Shown here: piece after piece, positions 58,456 through 64,000 of the stretch
How the letters are laid out: each line of letters opens with the position of its first letter
Position numbering within the stretch: position 1 is the first letter of the stretch
Assembly: GCF_900188005.1 (NCBI RefSeq)
Contig: NZ_FZNR01000004.1
Location: 434,001 to 498,000 of the forward strand
Direction: 5' to 3'
Length of the DNA stretch: 64,000 bases
Source: Actinoplanes regularis
Lineage (GTDB): Bacteria; Actinomycetota; Actinomycetes; Mycobacteriales; Micromonosporaceae
The notes under the pieces: model-generated
Databases searched by the model: none
Told to the model about the DNA's origin: nothing
Seen by the model: only the letters and a program-made list of their open reading frames with translations
Translations under genes and position numbers: made by a program

Positions 58456-58467
58456 CGCAGCACCCTA
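58456..58467 (-). promoter_or_regulatory. Leaderless -10 box of the SDR gene
   Basis: Minus strand TAGGGT (58467-58462), GCTGCG, then GTG 58455. Confidence 0.5.
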
Positions 58468-58565
58468 ACCGTTGCCGAAAGGTTGCCGAAATGGGCGCGC
58501 GCCGAGATCGCTGATGGCACTACAGTCGCCTCGATCGACTTGGGCTTACGGGGGAACCACCACAT

Positions 58566-59303
58566 ATGAACGTCCGCAGATCGGCCACCGTGCTGGTGGC
58601 CGCCGGTTCGATGCTGCTCGCCACCGGGTGCGAGTCCACCAGTTCCGAGGCCGGTCCGACGCAGCGGGCCTCGGCCTCGGTCTCGCCGTCACCGGCCGAC
58701 AACGGTGTCGCCGCGCTCTCCGCGACGCAGATCCTGGAGCGGGCGCAGACGGCGCTCGTCGACGCGAAGTCGTTCCACCTGTCCGGAAACGTTCACGACG
58801 ACGACGCGGACTACTGGATCGACCTCAAGCAGTCCGGTGCGAACATGCTCGGCTCGGCCGAGTTCGGCGGCATGAAGCTGGAGGTCCTTCTGGTCGACGG
58901 CCAGGGATACGTCCGGATGGACGAGGACATGCTCGCCGGGGGCCTCGGCGCGGAAGCGGCGAAGAAGCTCGCCCCCAGGCTGAGCACCTCGTGGATCAAG
59001 CCGGACAAGGCGTCGTTCAAGGAGATGGCGTCCGCCTTCGACGTCGGGAAGATCCTCAAGCCGGCCGGCAAGCTCACCAAGGGTGAGGTCAAGCTGAGCA
59101 ACCAGCGCTCGGTGATCACCCTGGTCGACGCCGGCGGCGACTACGACGAACTGCACATCGCCACCACCGGCGAGCCACTCCCGCTGAAGATCGTGGGCGG
59201 CGGACGGGCGCTCTTCGCCGAGTTCGGCGCGGACTTCCCGGAGATCAAGGCGCCGGCCGCGAAACAGATCATCGAAATGCCGGGCAAGACCAGGAAATCC
59301 TGA
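58566..59303 (+). CDS. LppX/LprAFG-like lipoprotein, first of a tandem pair
   Basis: A 245-residue lipoprotein. Lipobox LLATGCES places the lipidated Cys at about residue 22, followed by a Ser-rich linker. The domain from ALSATQILERAQTALVDAKSFHLSGNV to the C-terminus follows the LppX/LprG family, which carries lipids across the mycobacterial envelope in a hydrophobic pocket; the role in this organism is inference. It has a GGGGGAA ribosome site. It is followed after 25 nt by a paralog with the same layout. Confidence 0.85.
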   Translation: MNVRRSATVLVAAGSMLLATGCESTSSEAGPTQRASASVSPSPADNGVAALSATQILERAQTALVDAKSFHLSGNVHDDDADYWIDLKQSGANMLGSAEFGGMKLEVLLVDGQGYVRMDEDMLAGGLGAEAAKKLAPRLSTSWIKPDKASFKEMASAFDVGKILKPAGKLTKGEVKLSNQRSVITLVDAGGDYDELHIATTGEPLPLKIVGGGRALFAEFGADFPEIKAPAAKQIIEMPGKTRKS

Positions 59304-59328
59304 CTTCAGTACGGGGACGGAAACACAC

Positions 59329-60081
59329 GTGAAGATCAATAAATCCGCTGCCGCCGCTGTGGCCGTGGCGGGTCTGCTGCTCGCCGGATGCCAGCCCGCC
59401 AAGAAGGATCGGGTGGACGCCGCGCCGTCCGCCTCGGTGTCGGCCGCGCCGATCGGCAACGGGATCCCGGCCCTCGGGGCGGCGGAGATCCTGAACCGGG
59501 CGTCCACCCAGGTCAAGGCCGCGAAGACGTACCGCGTCTCCGGCAATGTGACCTCGGAGGGCGCCACCATCGAGTTCGACATGACGGTCGCCGGCAAGGA
59601 CAAGACCGGAACCATGACCATGGGCGGCGCCAAGATCGAACTGCTCGTGGTCGATGGCGTCGAGTACGGCCGGATGGACAAGAAGTTCTGGACCTCGATG
59701 CTCGGGCCGGAACTGGGCAAGAAGATGGCCGCGCAGATGAAGGGCCGCTGGATCAAGTCGCCGAAGGGCAAGGCGAATCCCGCGACCGAGTGGTTCGACG
59801 CGGTCGACATCGACAAGATGCTGGACGAAGAGGCCGCCAGCTCGAGCCTGACCAAGGGCGCGCTGACCGAGTTCAACGGCACCCCGGTGATCATCCTGAC
59901 CGATGAGGACTCGGGGGCGTCGCTCTACGTGGCCACCACCGGCCAGCCGTACCTGCTGAAGGTCGGCGACATCGGCGGCAGCCGGATGGTCTTCTCCGAC
60001 TTCGACAAGGAGTTCCCGGAGATCAAGGCGCCCGCGCCGAGCCAGGTCATGGAAGCCCCGACGAACAACAAGAAGGCCTGA
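59329..60081 (+). CDS. LppX/LprAFG-like lipoprotein, second of a tandem pair
   Basis: Codes for 250 residues from GTG 59329. Lipobox LLLAGCQP. The pattern ILNRASTQVKAAKTYRVSGNVTSEG, DGVEYGRMDKKFW and EFPEIKAPAPSQVMEAP mirrors the first protein throughout, so the pair arose by tandem duplication and then diverged. One mRNA is likely (25-nt gap). It ends at a strong terminator shared with the convergent gene. Confidence 0.87.
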   Translation: MKINKSAAAAVAVAGLLLAGCQPAKKDRVDAAPSASVSAAPIGNGIPALGAAEILNRASTQVKAAKTYRVSGNVTSEGATIEFDMTVAGKDKTGTMTMGGAKIELLVVDGVEYGRMDKKFWTSMLGPELGKKMAAQMKGRWIKSPKGKANPATEWFDAVDIDKMLDEEAASSSLTKGALTEFNGTPVIILTDEDSGASLYVATTGQPYLLKVGDIGGSRMVFSDFDKEFPEIKAPAPSQVMEAPTNNKKA

Positions 60082-60088
60082 CGGCCCG

Positions 60089-60116
60089 GGGCCGGTGCGA
60101 GGATTCGCACCGGCCC
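60089..60116. terminator. Bidirectional hairpin terminator
   Basis: A perfect 12-bp stem (60089-60100 with 60105-60116) and loop GGAT, between the lipoprotein pair and the convergent secreted beta-helix gene. Confidence 0.8.
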
Positions 60117-60127
60117 GGCCGGACCGG

Positions 60128-61927
60128 TCAGAGCGATACGGTCTTGCCGCCGATCGTCACCACCAGCACGCCGCTGGAGCTGAACGACCAGGCGAGCGCT
60201 CCGCTGTAGTTCGCGCAGCGGGACCCGTTGGTGCCCGACCAGAACTGGTTGGAACTGTCCGAGTCGCCGATGATCCGGTCGTTGGTGCCGCTGCTGAAGC
60301 GGCAGGACGTGTTGTTGCGGAACACCGACGTACCGGCGTCGAAGTTGAAGTTGCGTTCGCCGTTGTCGACGCTCAGGTTGTTCGAGATGCTCAGCGAGCC
60401 CGGGTTGCTGTTGTAGGTGAACCCGTGCTTGCCGTTCTTGTAGGCGATGCTGCGCCGCACGACGTGGTTCACCGCGATGTCCTCGCCGCCCAGCTTGTAG
60501 CCGTTGCGGTCACCGGCGCCGGCCTGTGAGCCGTCGGTGAGCGTGCCGTTGTTGTACGAGAGCGAGTCCTCGATCGTCACCGGCCCGATCGCACCGGTGT
60601 CGGTCTTGGTGTACAGGTCCCAGCCGTCGTCGATGTTGTTGTGCGACACCGTGTAGCGGAAGACGTTGCCGGTGCCGACGGTCAGCTTCGCCGCGAAACC
60701 GTCCGCGTCCTCGCCGTCGGAGTCCGCGTTGTCGTGCGACTCGGAGCTGAGGACCAGGTTGTTCGCCGGCCACTGCGAACTGGGCGTGTCCGACGCGATC
60801 CGGGAGATCTGCAGCCCGCTGTCGCGGTTGAACCTGGTCACCGTCCGTTCGATGGTGTTGTTGCTGCCGCCGACGAAGATCCCGTTGTCGCCGGCCCGCT
60901 CGACCACCAGGCCGTAGAGGCGCCAGTAGTTGCCGTTCAGCGCGAGCCCGCGGTTGGCCGAGTCCTCGCTCTGCGCGGAGAAGTTCAGGACCGGGACTTC
61001 GCCGGGGTACGCCGAGAGCGTCTTGAGCGCACCCGACGACCCGTTGTTCCCGGCCGCGATGGTCACCGTCGATGAGTAGCTGTAGGTCCCGCCGCGCATG
61101 TAGATCGTCCCGCCCGCCGCGATCCGGGTGATCGCCGAGGTCAGCGTCGTCGGTGCGGACTGGGTGCCGGCGGCGCTGTCGGTGCCGCCCGGTGCCACGT
61201 AGACGGCGCCCGTGGTCGGCGGCGTCGACGTGGACGCGGAAGGCGAGGGGGAGGCCGAGGACGGTGAACTCGTCGGCGAACTGGTCGGCGTCGTGGTCCC
61301 GCCGTCGTCCACGACGACGTCGTCGAAGCGCCCGGCCGCGTACTCGGTGAGCAGCCCGATCCGCCCGGACGAGATCGACGGGTCGGTCGCGCTACCCACG
61401 CTCGTCCCGTTGACCGAGCCGCTGATCGTGGTGCCGCTCACGGTCAGCTTCAGTGTGTAGAACGTGCTGGTCGAGATGGTCTGGCTCAGGCTCGCCAGGA
61501 CCGTGACCGCGCTGCCGTTCATCGCCTCCAGCTGAACCTTGTTGGCGCCGGTCAGCGACAACCGGTACATCTTGGTGGCGCTGCTGGCCCGGGCGGTCAG
61601 CGCGACCACCCCGCTGGTGGAGCCGAACGCGGTCGCCTTGACCCGCGCCTGCACCGCGTAATTCGTCCAGGTGCTGGTGCCGCCGAACTCGCGGGCCCGC
61701 TCACTGCTCGTGTCGGACTGCTGGAACACCTGCGTACCGTCGGTGACGACCGACCAGGTGCCGCCCGATTTCGACCAGCCGCTCGATCCGGACTCGAAGT
61801 CGGCGCTGAACAGCGTCGCGGCCTCGGCGGTCGCCACGGTCACGGCGAGCCCCGCGGTGACCAGCGCGGCGAGTGCGCCCGCTCCGGCCAGCCGGCGCAG
61901 GCGCCGAGGGCGTACGGATGGTGCCAT
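60128..61927 (-). CDS. Secreted pectate-lyase-like protein (lectin-like domain + beta-helix)
   Basis: Codes for 599 residues from ATG 61927 with AGGGAG. Signal peptide to about residue 37 (ATAEAAT). Residues 40-210 are a concanavalin-like jelly-roll (FSADFESGSSGW, RIGLLTEYAAGRFDDVVVDDG). A Ser/Thr/Pro linker follows, then a right-handed beta-helix (YVAPGGTDSAAGTQSAPTTL, GGTIYMRGGTY, NNTIERTVTRFNRDSGLQI, ESHDNADSDGEDADGFAAKL), close to family PL9 pectate lyases, where the Asp cluster binds calcium. It should attack or bind pectin-like polymers. A LacI-type palindrome lies in its leader region. Confidence 0.87.
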   Translation of the reverse strand: MAPSVRPRRLRRLAGAGALAALVTAGLAVTVATAEAATLFSADFESGSSGWSKSGGTWSVVTDGTQVFQQSDTSSERAREFGGTSTWTNYAVQARVKATAFGSTSGVVALTARASSATKMYRLSLTGANKVQLEAMNGSAVTVLASLSQTISTSTFYTLKLTVSGTTISGSVNGTSVGSATDPSISSGRIGLLTEYAAGRFDDVVVDDGGTTTPTSSPTSSPSSASPSPSASTSTPPTTGAVYVAPGGTDSAAGTQSAPTTLTSAITRIAAGGTIYMRGGTYSYSSTVTIAAGNNGSSGALKTLSAYPGEVPVLNFSAQSEDSANRGLALNGNYWRLYGLVVERAGDNGIFVGGSNNTIERTVTRFNRDSGLQISRIASDTPSSQWPANNLVLSSESHDNADSDGEDADGFAAKLTVGTGNVFRYTVSHNNIDDGWDLYTKTDTGAIGPVTIEDSLSYNNGTLTDGSQAGAGDRNGYKLGGEDIAVNHVVRRSIAYKNGKHGFTYNSNPGSLSISNNLSVDNGERNFNFDAGTSVFRNNTSCRFSSGTNDRIIGDSDSSNQFWSGTNGSRCANYSGALAWSFSSSGVLVVTIGGKTVSL

Positions 61928-62069
61928 GCGATTCTTCTCCCTGTCGGAAAGAGATCCGCCGAGCAATTCCACGCGTTGCGCTTTTCGCGGCAATCAGCTT
62001 CGCGGCGCGGCTCTGACCTGCGCCGTTGCTTCAACGCTTGGGGATGGGAAGTCGACGGTTTTCGGGGAA

Positions 62070-62080
62070 CAAACGTTTGC
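62070..62080. promoter_or_regulatory. LacI-type operator in the leader of the secreted lyase gene
   Basis: Perfect palindrome CAAACGTTTG (62070-62079); on the minus strand GCAAACGTTTG. It shares GCAAACGTT with the site before the UxaA-type gene and lies just downstream of the predicted -10 box. Confidence 0.6.
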
Positions 62081-62089
62081 CGTGACCGA

Positions 62090-62118
62090 ATCTCTCACCG
62101 TCGAGAGAGAAGAGTCAA
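62090..62118 (-). promoter_or_regulatory. Predicted promoter of the secreted lyase gene
   Basis: Minus strand -35 TTGACT (62118-62113), a 17-bp spacer and -10 AGAGAT (62095-62090). The leader would be about 155 nt and carry the LacI-type palindrome near its start. Confidence 0.45.
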
Positions 62119-62163
62119 CAATTCTGACTTGCAGGTTTGTTGCAGGCCTTGCGCTGCGGATCG

Positions 62164-62445
62164 TCAGTCGCAGGTGAGATACAGCGTCTCCAGCCGGTCG
62201 GGATCGTCGCGGCGGGCCCGCAGCAGGCAGGTCGCGGCGGCCAGCCTGGTCAGGCACCCGGCCAGCTCATGGTTGCCGGCTTCGTGGGCGAACCGGGCCA
62301 GGGCCATCGCCGAGACGCGGATTGCGGCGGCACTCTCCGCCGTGACTCTCGACGACTCTCGGTGCCGTTGATCGGCCGCGGCGACCCGGGCACGACGCAC
62401 GTCTGGATTTGCCGCACCGTCTCGTCCTGAAACTGGTATGAGCAC
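62164..62445 (-). CDS. Possible small hypothetical protein
   Basis: A 93-residue frame from GTG 62445. The C-terminal ~60 residues (SAMALARFAHEAGNHELAGCLTRLAAATCLLRARRDDPDRLETLYLTCD) look like a genuine helical protein. The start is doubtful: the GGGAG purine run abuts the GTG and no -10 box is well placed. The open frame continues upstream through the opposite gene as Arg-rich shadow. No family recognised. Confidence 0.45.
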   Translation of the reverse strand: MLIPVSGRDGAANPDVRRARVAAADQRHRESSRVTAESAAAIRVSAMALARFAHEAGNHELAGCLTRLAAATCLLRARRDDPDRLETLYLTCD

Positions 62446-62504
62446 CTCCCGCTTGTGGTCGGCTGAGATCGGCCAAGATGGCCACGATTGAGGAGGGAAG
62501 AGGC

Positions 62505-62975
62505 ATGAAACGGACAACTGGCTTACTGGCCGCGGGTTTAGGCCTGATGGTCGGCGGGGCAGCGGTGGCCGGCCCCGTAGCGGCCGCAACAGCCGGCCCT
62601 GCGGACAGCTACCGACCAGTGGGTTGCTGTGGGATTCCCGGCCCGGCCGGTGACCTGGGCGGGCAGATCTCCGACAGCGGCAAGCGTGCGGGCGGGCAGT
62701 TTTCCGATGCCGGCAAGCGTGCTGGCGGGCAGATCTCCGATGCCGGCAAGCGTGCCGGCGGGCAGATCTCCGGCTCATGGCGAAACCTGAACCAGCAGGT
62801 CAACAAGACCCTGAGGAAGGCCTCCGGGGAATGCAACGAGCCGACAACCGACGCCGAGGGCAATGTTGACGAGCGCCCGACCAACCCGGATAAATGCGGT
62901 GATTCGACGGCACCCGTCTCCACGCCTACGTCATCGACAGAATTGCCACCGTACGGGTCCGGCCCGCTCATGTGA
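62505..62975 (+). CDS. Secreted protein with 11-residue tandem repeats
   Basis: Codes for 156 residues from ATG 62505 with GAGGAGGGAAG. Signal peptide to about residue 29. A CCGIPGPAGDLG segment is followed by 11-residue repeats of the form GGQISDAGKRA (four, the last partial), then a hydrophilic tail with two Cys and Ser/Thr/Pro-rich end. The repeat is amphipathic and basic every 11 residues and may form an extended helix or bind wall or DNA polymers. No family recognised. Confidence 0.8.
   Translation: MKRTTGLLAAGLGLMVGGAAVAGPVAAATAGPADSYRPVGCCGIPGPAGDLGGQISDSGKRAGGQFSDAGKRAGGQISDAGKRAGGQISGSWRNLNQQVNKTLRKASGECNEPTTDAEGNVDERPTNPDKCGDSTAPVSTPTSSTELPPYGSGPLM
62658..62774 (+). repeat. 33-bp tandem repeat inside the secreted-protein gene
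   Basis: Units start at 62658, 62691, 62724 and 62757 (last partial), each beginning GGCGGGCAG and ending GGCAAGCGTGC(N). The third-position changes between copies suggest replication slippage followed by drift. Confidence 0.85.
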
Positions 62976-63035
62976 ATGATTCAATTTGGTGGTAGCGCTG
63001 ACCACGATGAATGCCACTTGTGAACACCTGACACC

Positions 63036-63065
63036 TACGCAACCCGGCTGCAGCCGGGTTGCGTA
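63036..63065. terminator. Perfect 30-bp palindrome
   Basis: Complete self-complementarity from 63036 to 63065 around the centre 63050/63051 (core CCCGGCTGCAGCCGGG). It follows the secreted repeat-protein gene by 60 nt and precedes the SMP-30 gene by 28 nt. It is a terminator or, less likely, an operator. Confidence 0.65.
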
Positions 63066-63093
63066 CGCCGAAGCGGTCGGAAAGGGGCGCCCG

Positions 63094-63924
63094 GTGATCG
63101 AGCCGGAGATTCTGCTGGACGGTGTGGTGTTCGGGGAGTCGCCGCGGTGGCATGACGGGCGGTTGTGGTTCTCGGACTGGGGTGCGAATCAGGTGATCGC
63201 CCTCGACGAGGACGGCAGACCGGAAGTGATGGCGAGTGTGCCGTCCTTTCCGATGTGCATCGACTTCCTGCCGGACGGGCGGCTGCTCATCGTCGACTCC
63301 GCCCGTCAGCGTCTGCTTCGGCGGGAGTCGGACGGGTCGCTGGTCACGCACGCCGATCTGGGCGGCATCTCCCGCAAACCCTGGAACGACATCGTCGTCG
63401 ACGACCGGGGGAACGCCTACGTCAACAGCATCGGCTTCGACTTTCCCGGCGGAGAGTACGCGCCGGGGCTGATCGCGCTGGTCACCCCGGACGGCGGGGT
63501 CGTTCAGGTGGCGGCGGACCTGGCGTTTCCCAACGGGATGGCGATCACTCCGGACGGGCGCACACTGATCGTGGCAGAGTCCTACGCGGAGCGGCTCACG
63601 GCGTACCGGATCGATCCGGAAGGTCTGCTGCGGGATCGCCGCGAGTGGGCCGCGACGCCTGGTGATCACCCGGATGGGATCTGCGTCGACGCCGAAGGCG
63701 CGGTCTGGCTCGCTGACGTCGGCAACCAGCGCTGTCTGCGCGTTCGCGAGGGCGGCGAGGTGCTCGCCACGGCCGGGTTCGACCGGGGCGCCTTCGCGTG
63801 CGTGCTGAGCCGCGGCGAGAGCCCCCGCCTGTTCGTCGTCGGTCAGCAGTGGGGCGGCGGGGGAGAGCGCACCGGCCGGGTCTGGTCCGTCCCGGCGCCC
63901 GCGCCCGGCGCCGGCCATCCGTGA
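63094..63924 (+). CDS. SMP-30/gluconolactonase-family protein
   Basis: A 276-residue six-bladed beta-propeller. GESPRWHDGRLWFSDW supplies the metal-binding Glu, KPWNDIVVDDRGNAYVNSIG the Asn, and HPDGICVDAEGAVWLADVGNQR the Asp, the usual calcium/zinc ligands of lactonases. It probably hydrolyses sugar lactones such as gluconolactone. GTG 63094 has AAAGGGG seven bases upstream; the longer frame crosses the palindrome and is unlikely. Confidence 0.88.
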   Translation: MIEPEILLDGVVFGESPRWHDGRLWFSDWGANQVIALDEDGRPEVMASVPSFPMCIDFLPDGRLLIVDSARQRLLRRESDGSLVTHADLGGISRKPWNDIVVDDRGNAYVNSIGFDFPGGEYAPGLIALVTPDGGVVQVAADLAFPNGMAITPDGRTLIVAESYAERLTAYRIDPEGLLRDRREWAATPGDHPDGICVDAEGAVWLADVGNQRCLRVREGGEVLATAGFDRGAFACVLSRGESPRLFVVGQQWGGGGERTGRVWSVPAPAPGAGHP

Positions 63925-64000
63925 TGATCGCCGACCAGAGGGTCCGGCGGTGGTAGGTCCGGACTACCGGGCCCGCCCTGGTCAGTGGGTGCGGCGGTGG
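63925..64000. other. Window end, partly structured, no gene identified
   Basis: Only 76 bases. GGTAG (63952-63956) pairs with CTACC (63964-63968), and GACCAG near 63934 with CTGGTC near 63977, so a terminator-like fold is possible. A minus-strand gene could end here, but too little is visible. Confidence 0.4.

Noticed and set aside
62658..62774. CRISPR-like regular repeats
   Set aside because: The units are contiguous 33-bp tandem copies in frame within a secreted-protein gene, without spacers or cas genes.

Overview
The window is a high-GC chromosomal segment (GC-rich third codon positions throughout, many GTG starts) from an actinobacterium. Gene families such as a mycothiol-dependent-type maleylpyruvate isomerase relative, an FprA-type ferredoxin reductase, an F420/PPOX-type protein, an MT0933-like antitoxin and SpoIIE/RsbW/STAS stress signalling suggest a mycelial, Micromonosporaceae-like organism (Actinoplanes or a relative). 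That placement is inference; no rRNA marker is present. I found no tRNA, rRNA, CRISPR array, insertion sequence or prophage. The region reads as accessory or species-specific chromosome with many small operons and divergent regulator/target pairs.

Layout. 0-10 kb: secreted FG-GAP protein; a tightly overlapping minus-strand operon (MDMPI-like, ThuA-like, ABC ATPase, ABC permease); an ArsR-like regulator/MFS operon divergent from a membrane protein; a formate/nitrite channel; a secreted subtilisin. 10-20 kb: CYTH protein, long acyl-CoA dehydrogenase, an HxlR-controlled pair of RibD/DHFR-like reductases, a divergent inositol-phosphate-synthase paralog, TetR, a saccharopine-dehydrogenase-like enzyme, a CFA-type methyltransferase and a second methyltransferase. 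20-27 kb: cold-shock protein, FprA, a single-domain response regulator, then a four-gene overlapping operon (GlxA/AraC regulator, ThDP enzyme, SRPBCC protein, KAS III-like enzyme lacking the catalytic His) that looks like a small uncharacterised biosynthetic unit. 27-34 kb: LacI regulator, beta-helix lipoprotein, membrane protein, UxaA-type dehydratase, hypothetical proteins, an antitoxin-like miniprotein and a shortened PmoA/DUF6807 relative. 34-41 kb: STAS protein, a 1352-residue hybrid kinase/phosphatase, an OmpR/HK pair and a repeat lipoprotein. 41-50 kb: caspase-like (His/Cys) protein, TrmO, PPOX protein, a MerR-redoxin fusion without cysteines in its redoxin part, a zinc-ribbon membrane protein, a frameshifted DHA2 transporter and a CpdA-like phosphoesterase. 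50-64 kb: tandem GDPD protein, GNAT, SHOCT protein, an MFS/ArsR-like divergon, alpha/beta hydrolase, 5'-3' exonuclease, SDR, twin LppX-like lipoproteins, secreted pectate-lyase-like protein, a secreted repeat protein and an SMP-30 protein.

Themes. (1) At least 13 genes have a TANNNT -10 box ending 6-7 nt before the ATG/GTG and mostly no Shine-Dalgarno sequence, so they are probably transcribed leaderless; two have complete -35/-10 promoters and a third has a MerR-type stretched spacer. (2) Several regulators have visible operators: tandem CCAA-N6-TTGG boxes for the ArsR-like gene, an 11-bp inverted repeat for HxlR, and a GACCCT-N13-AGGGTC dyad for the MerR fusion. (3) A shared GCAAACGTT motif precedes both the UxaA-type dehydratase and the secreted pectate-lyase-like protein, suggesting a LacI-controlled uronate/pectin regulon split across the window. 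(4) Strong hairpins, including 38-bp and 30-bp perfect palindromes, separate transcription units.
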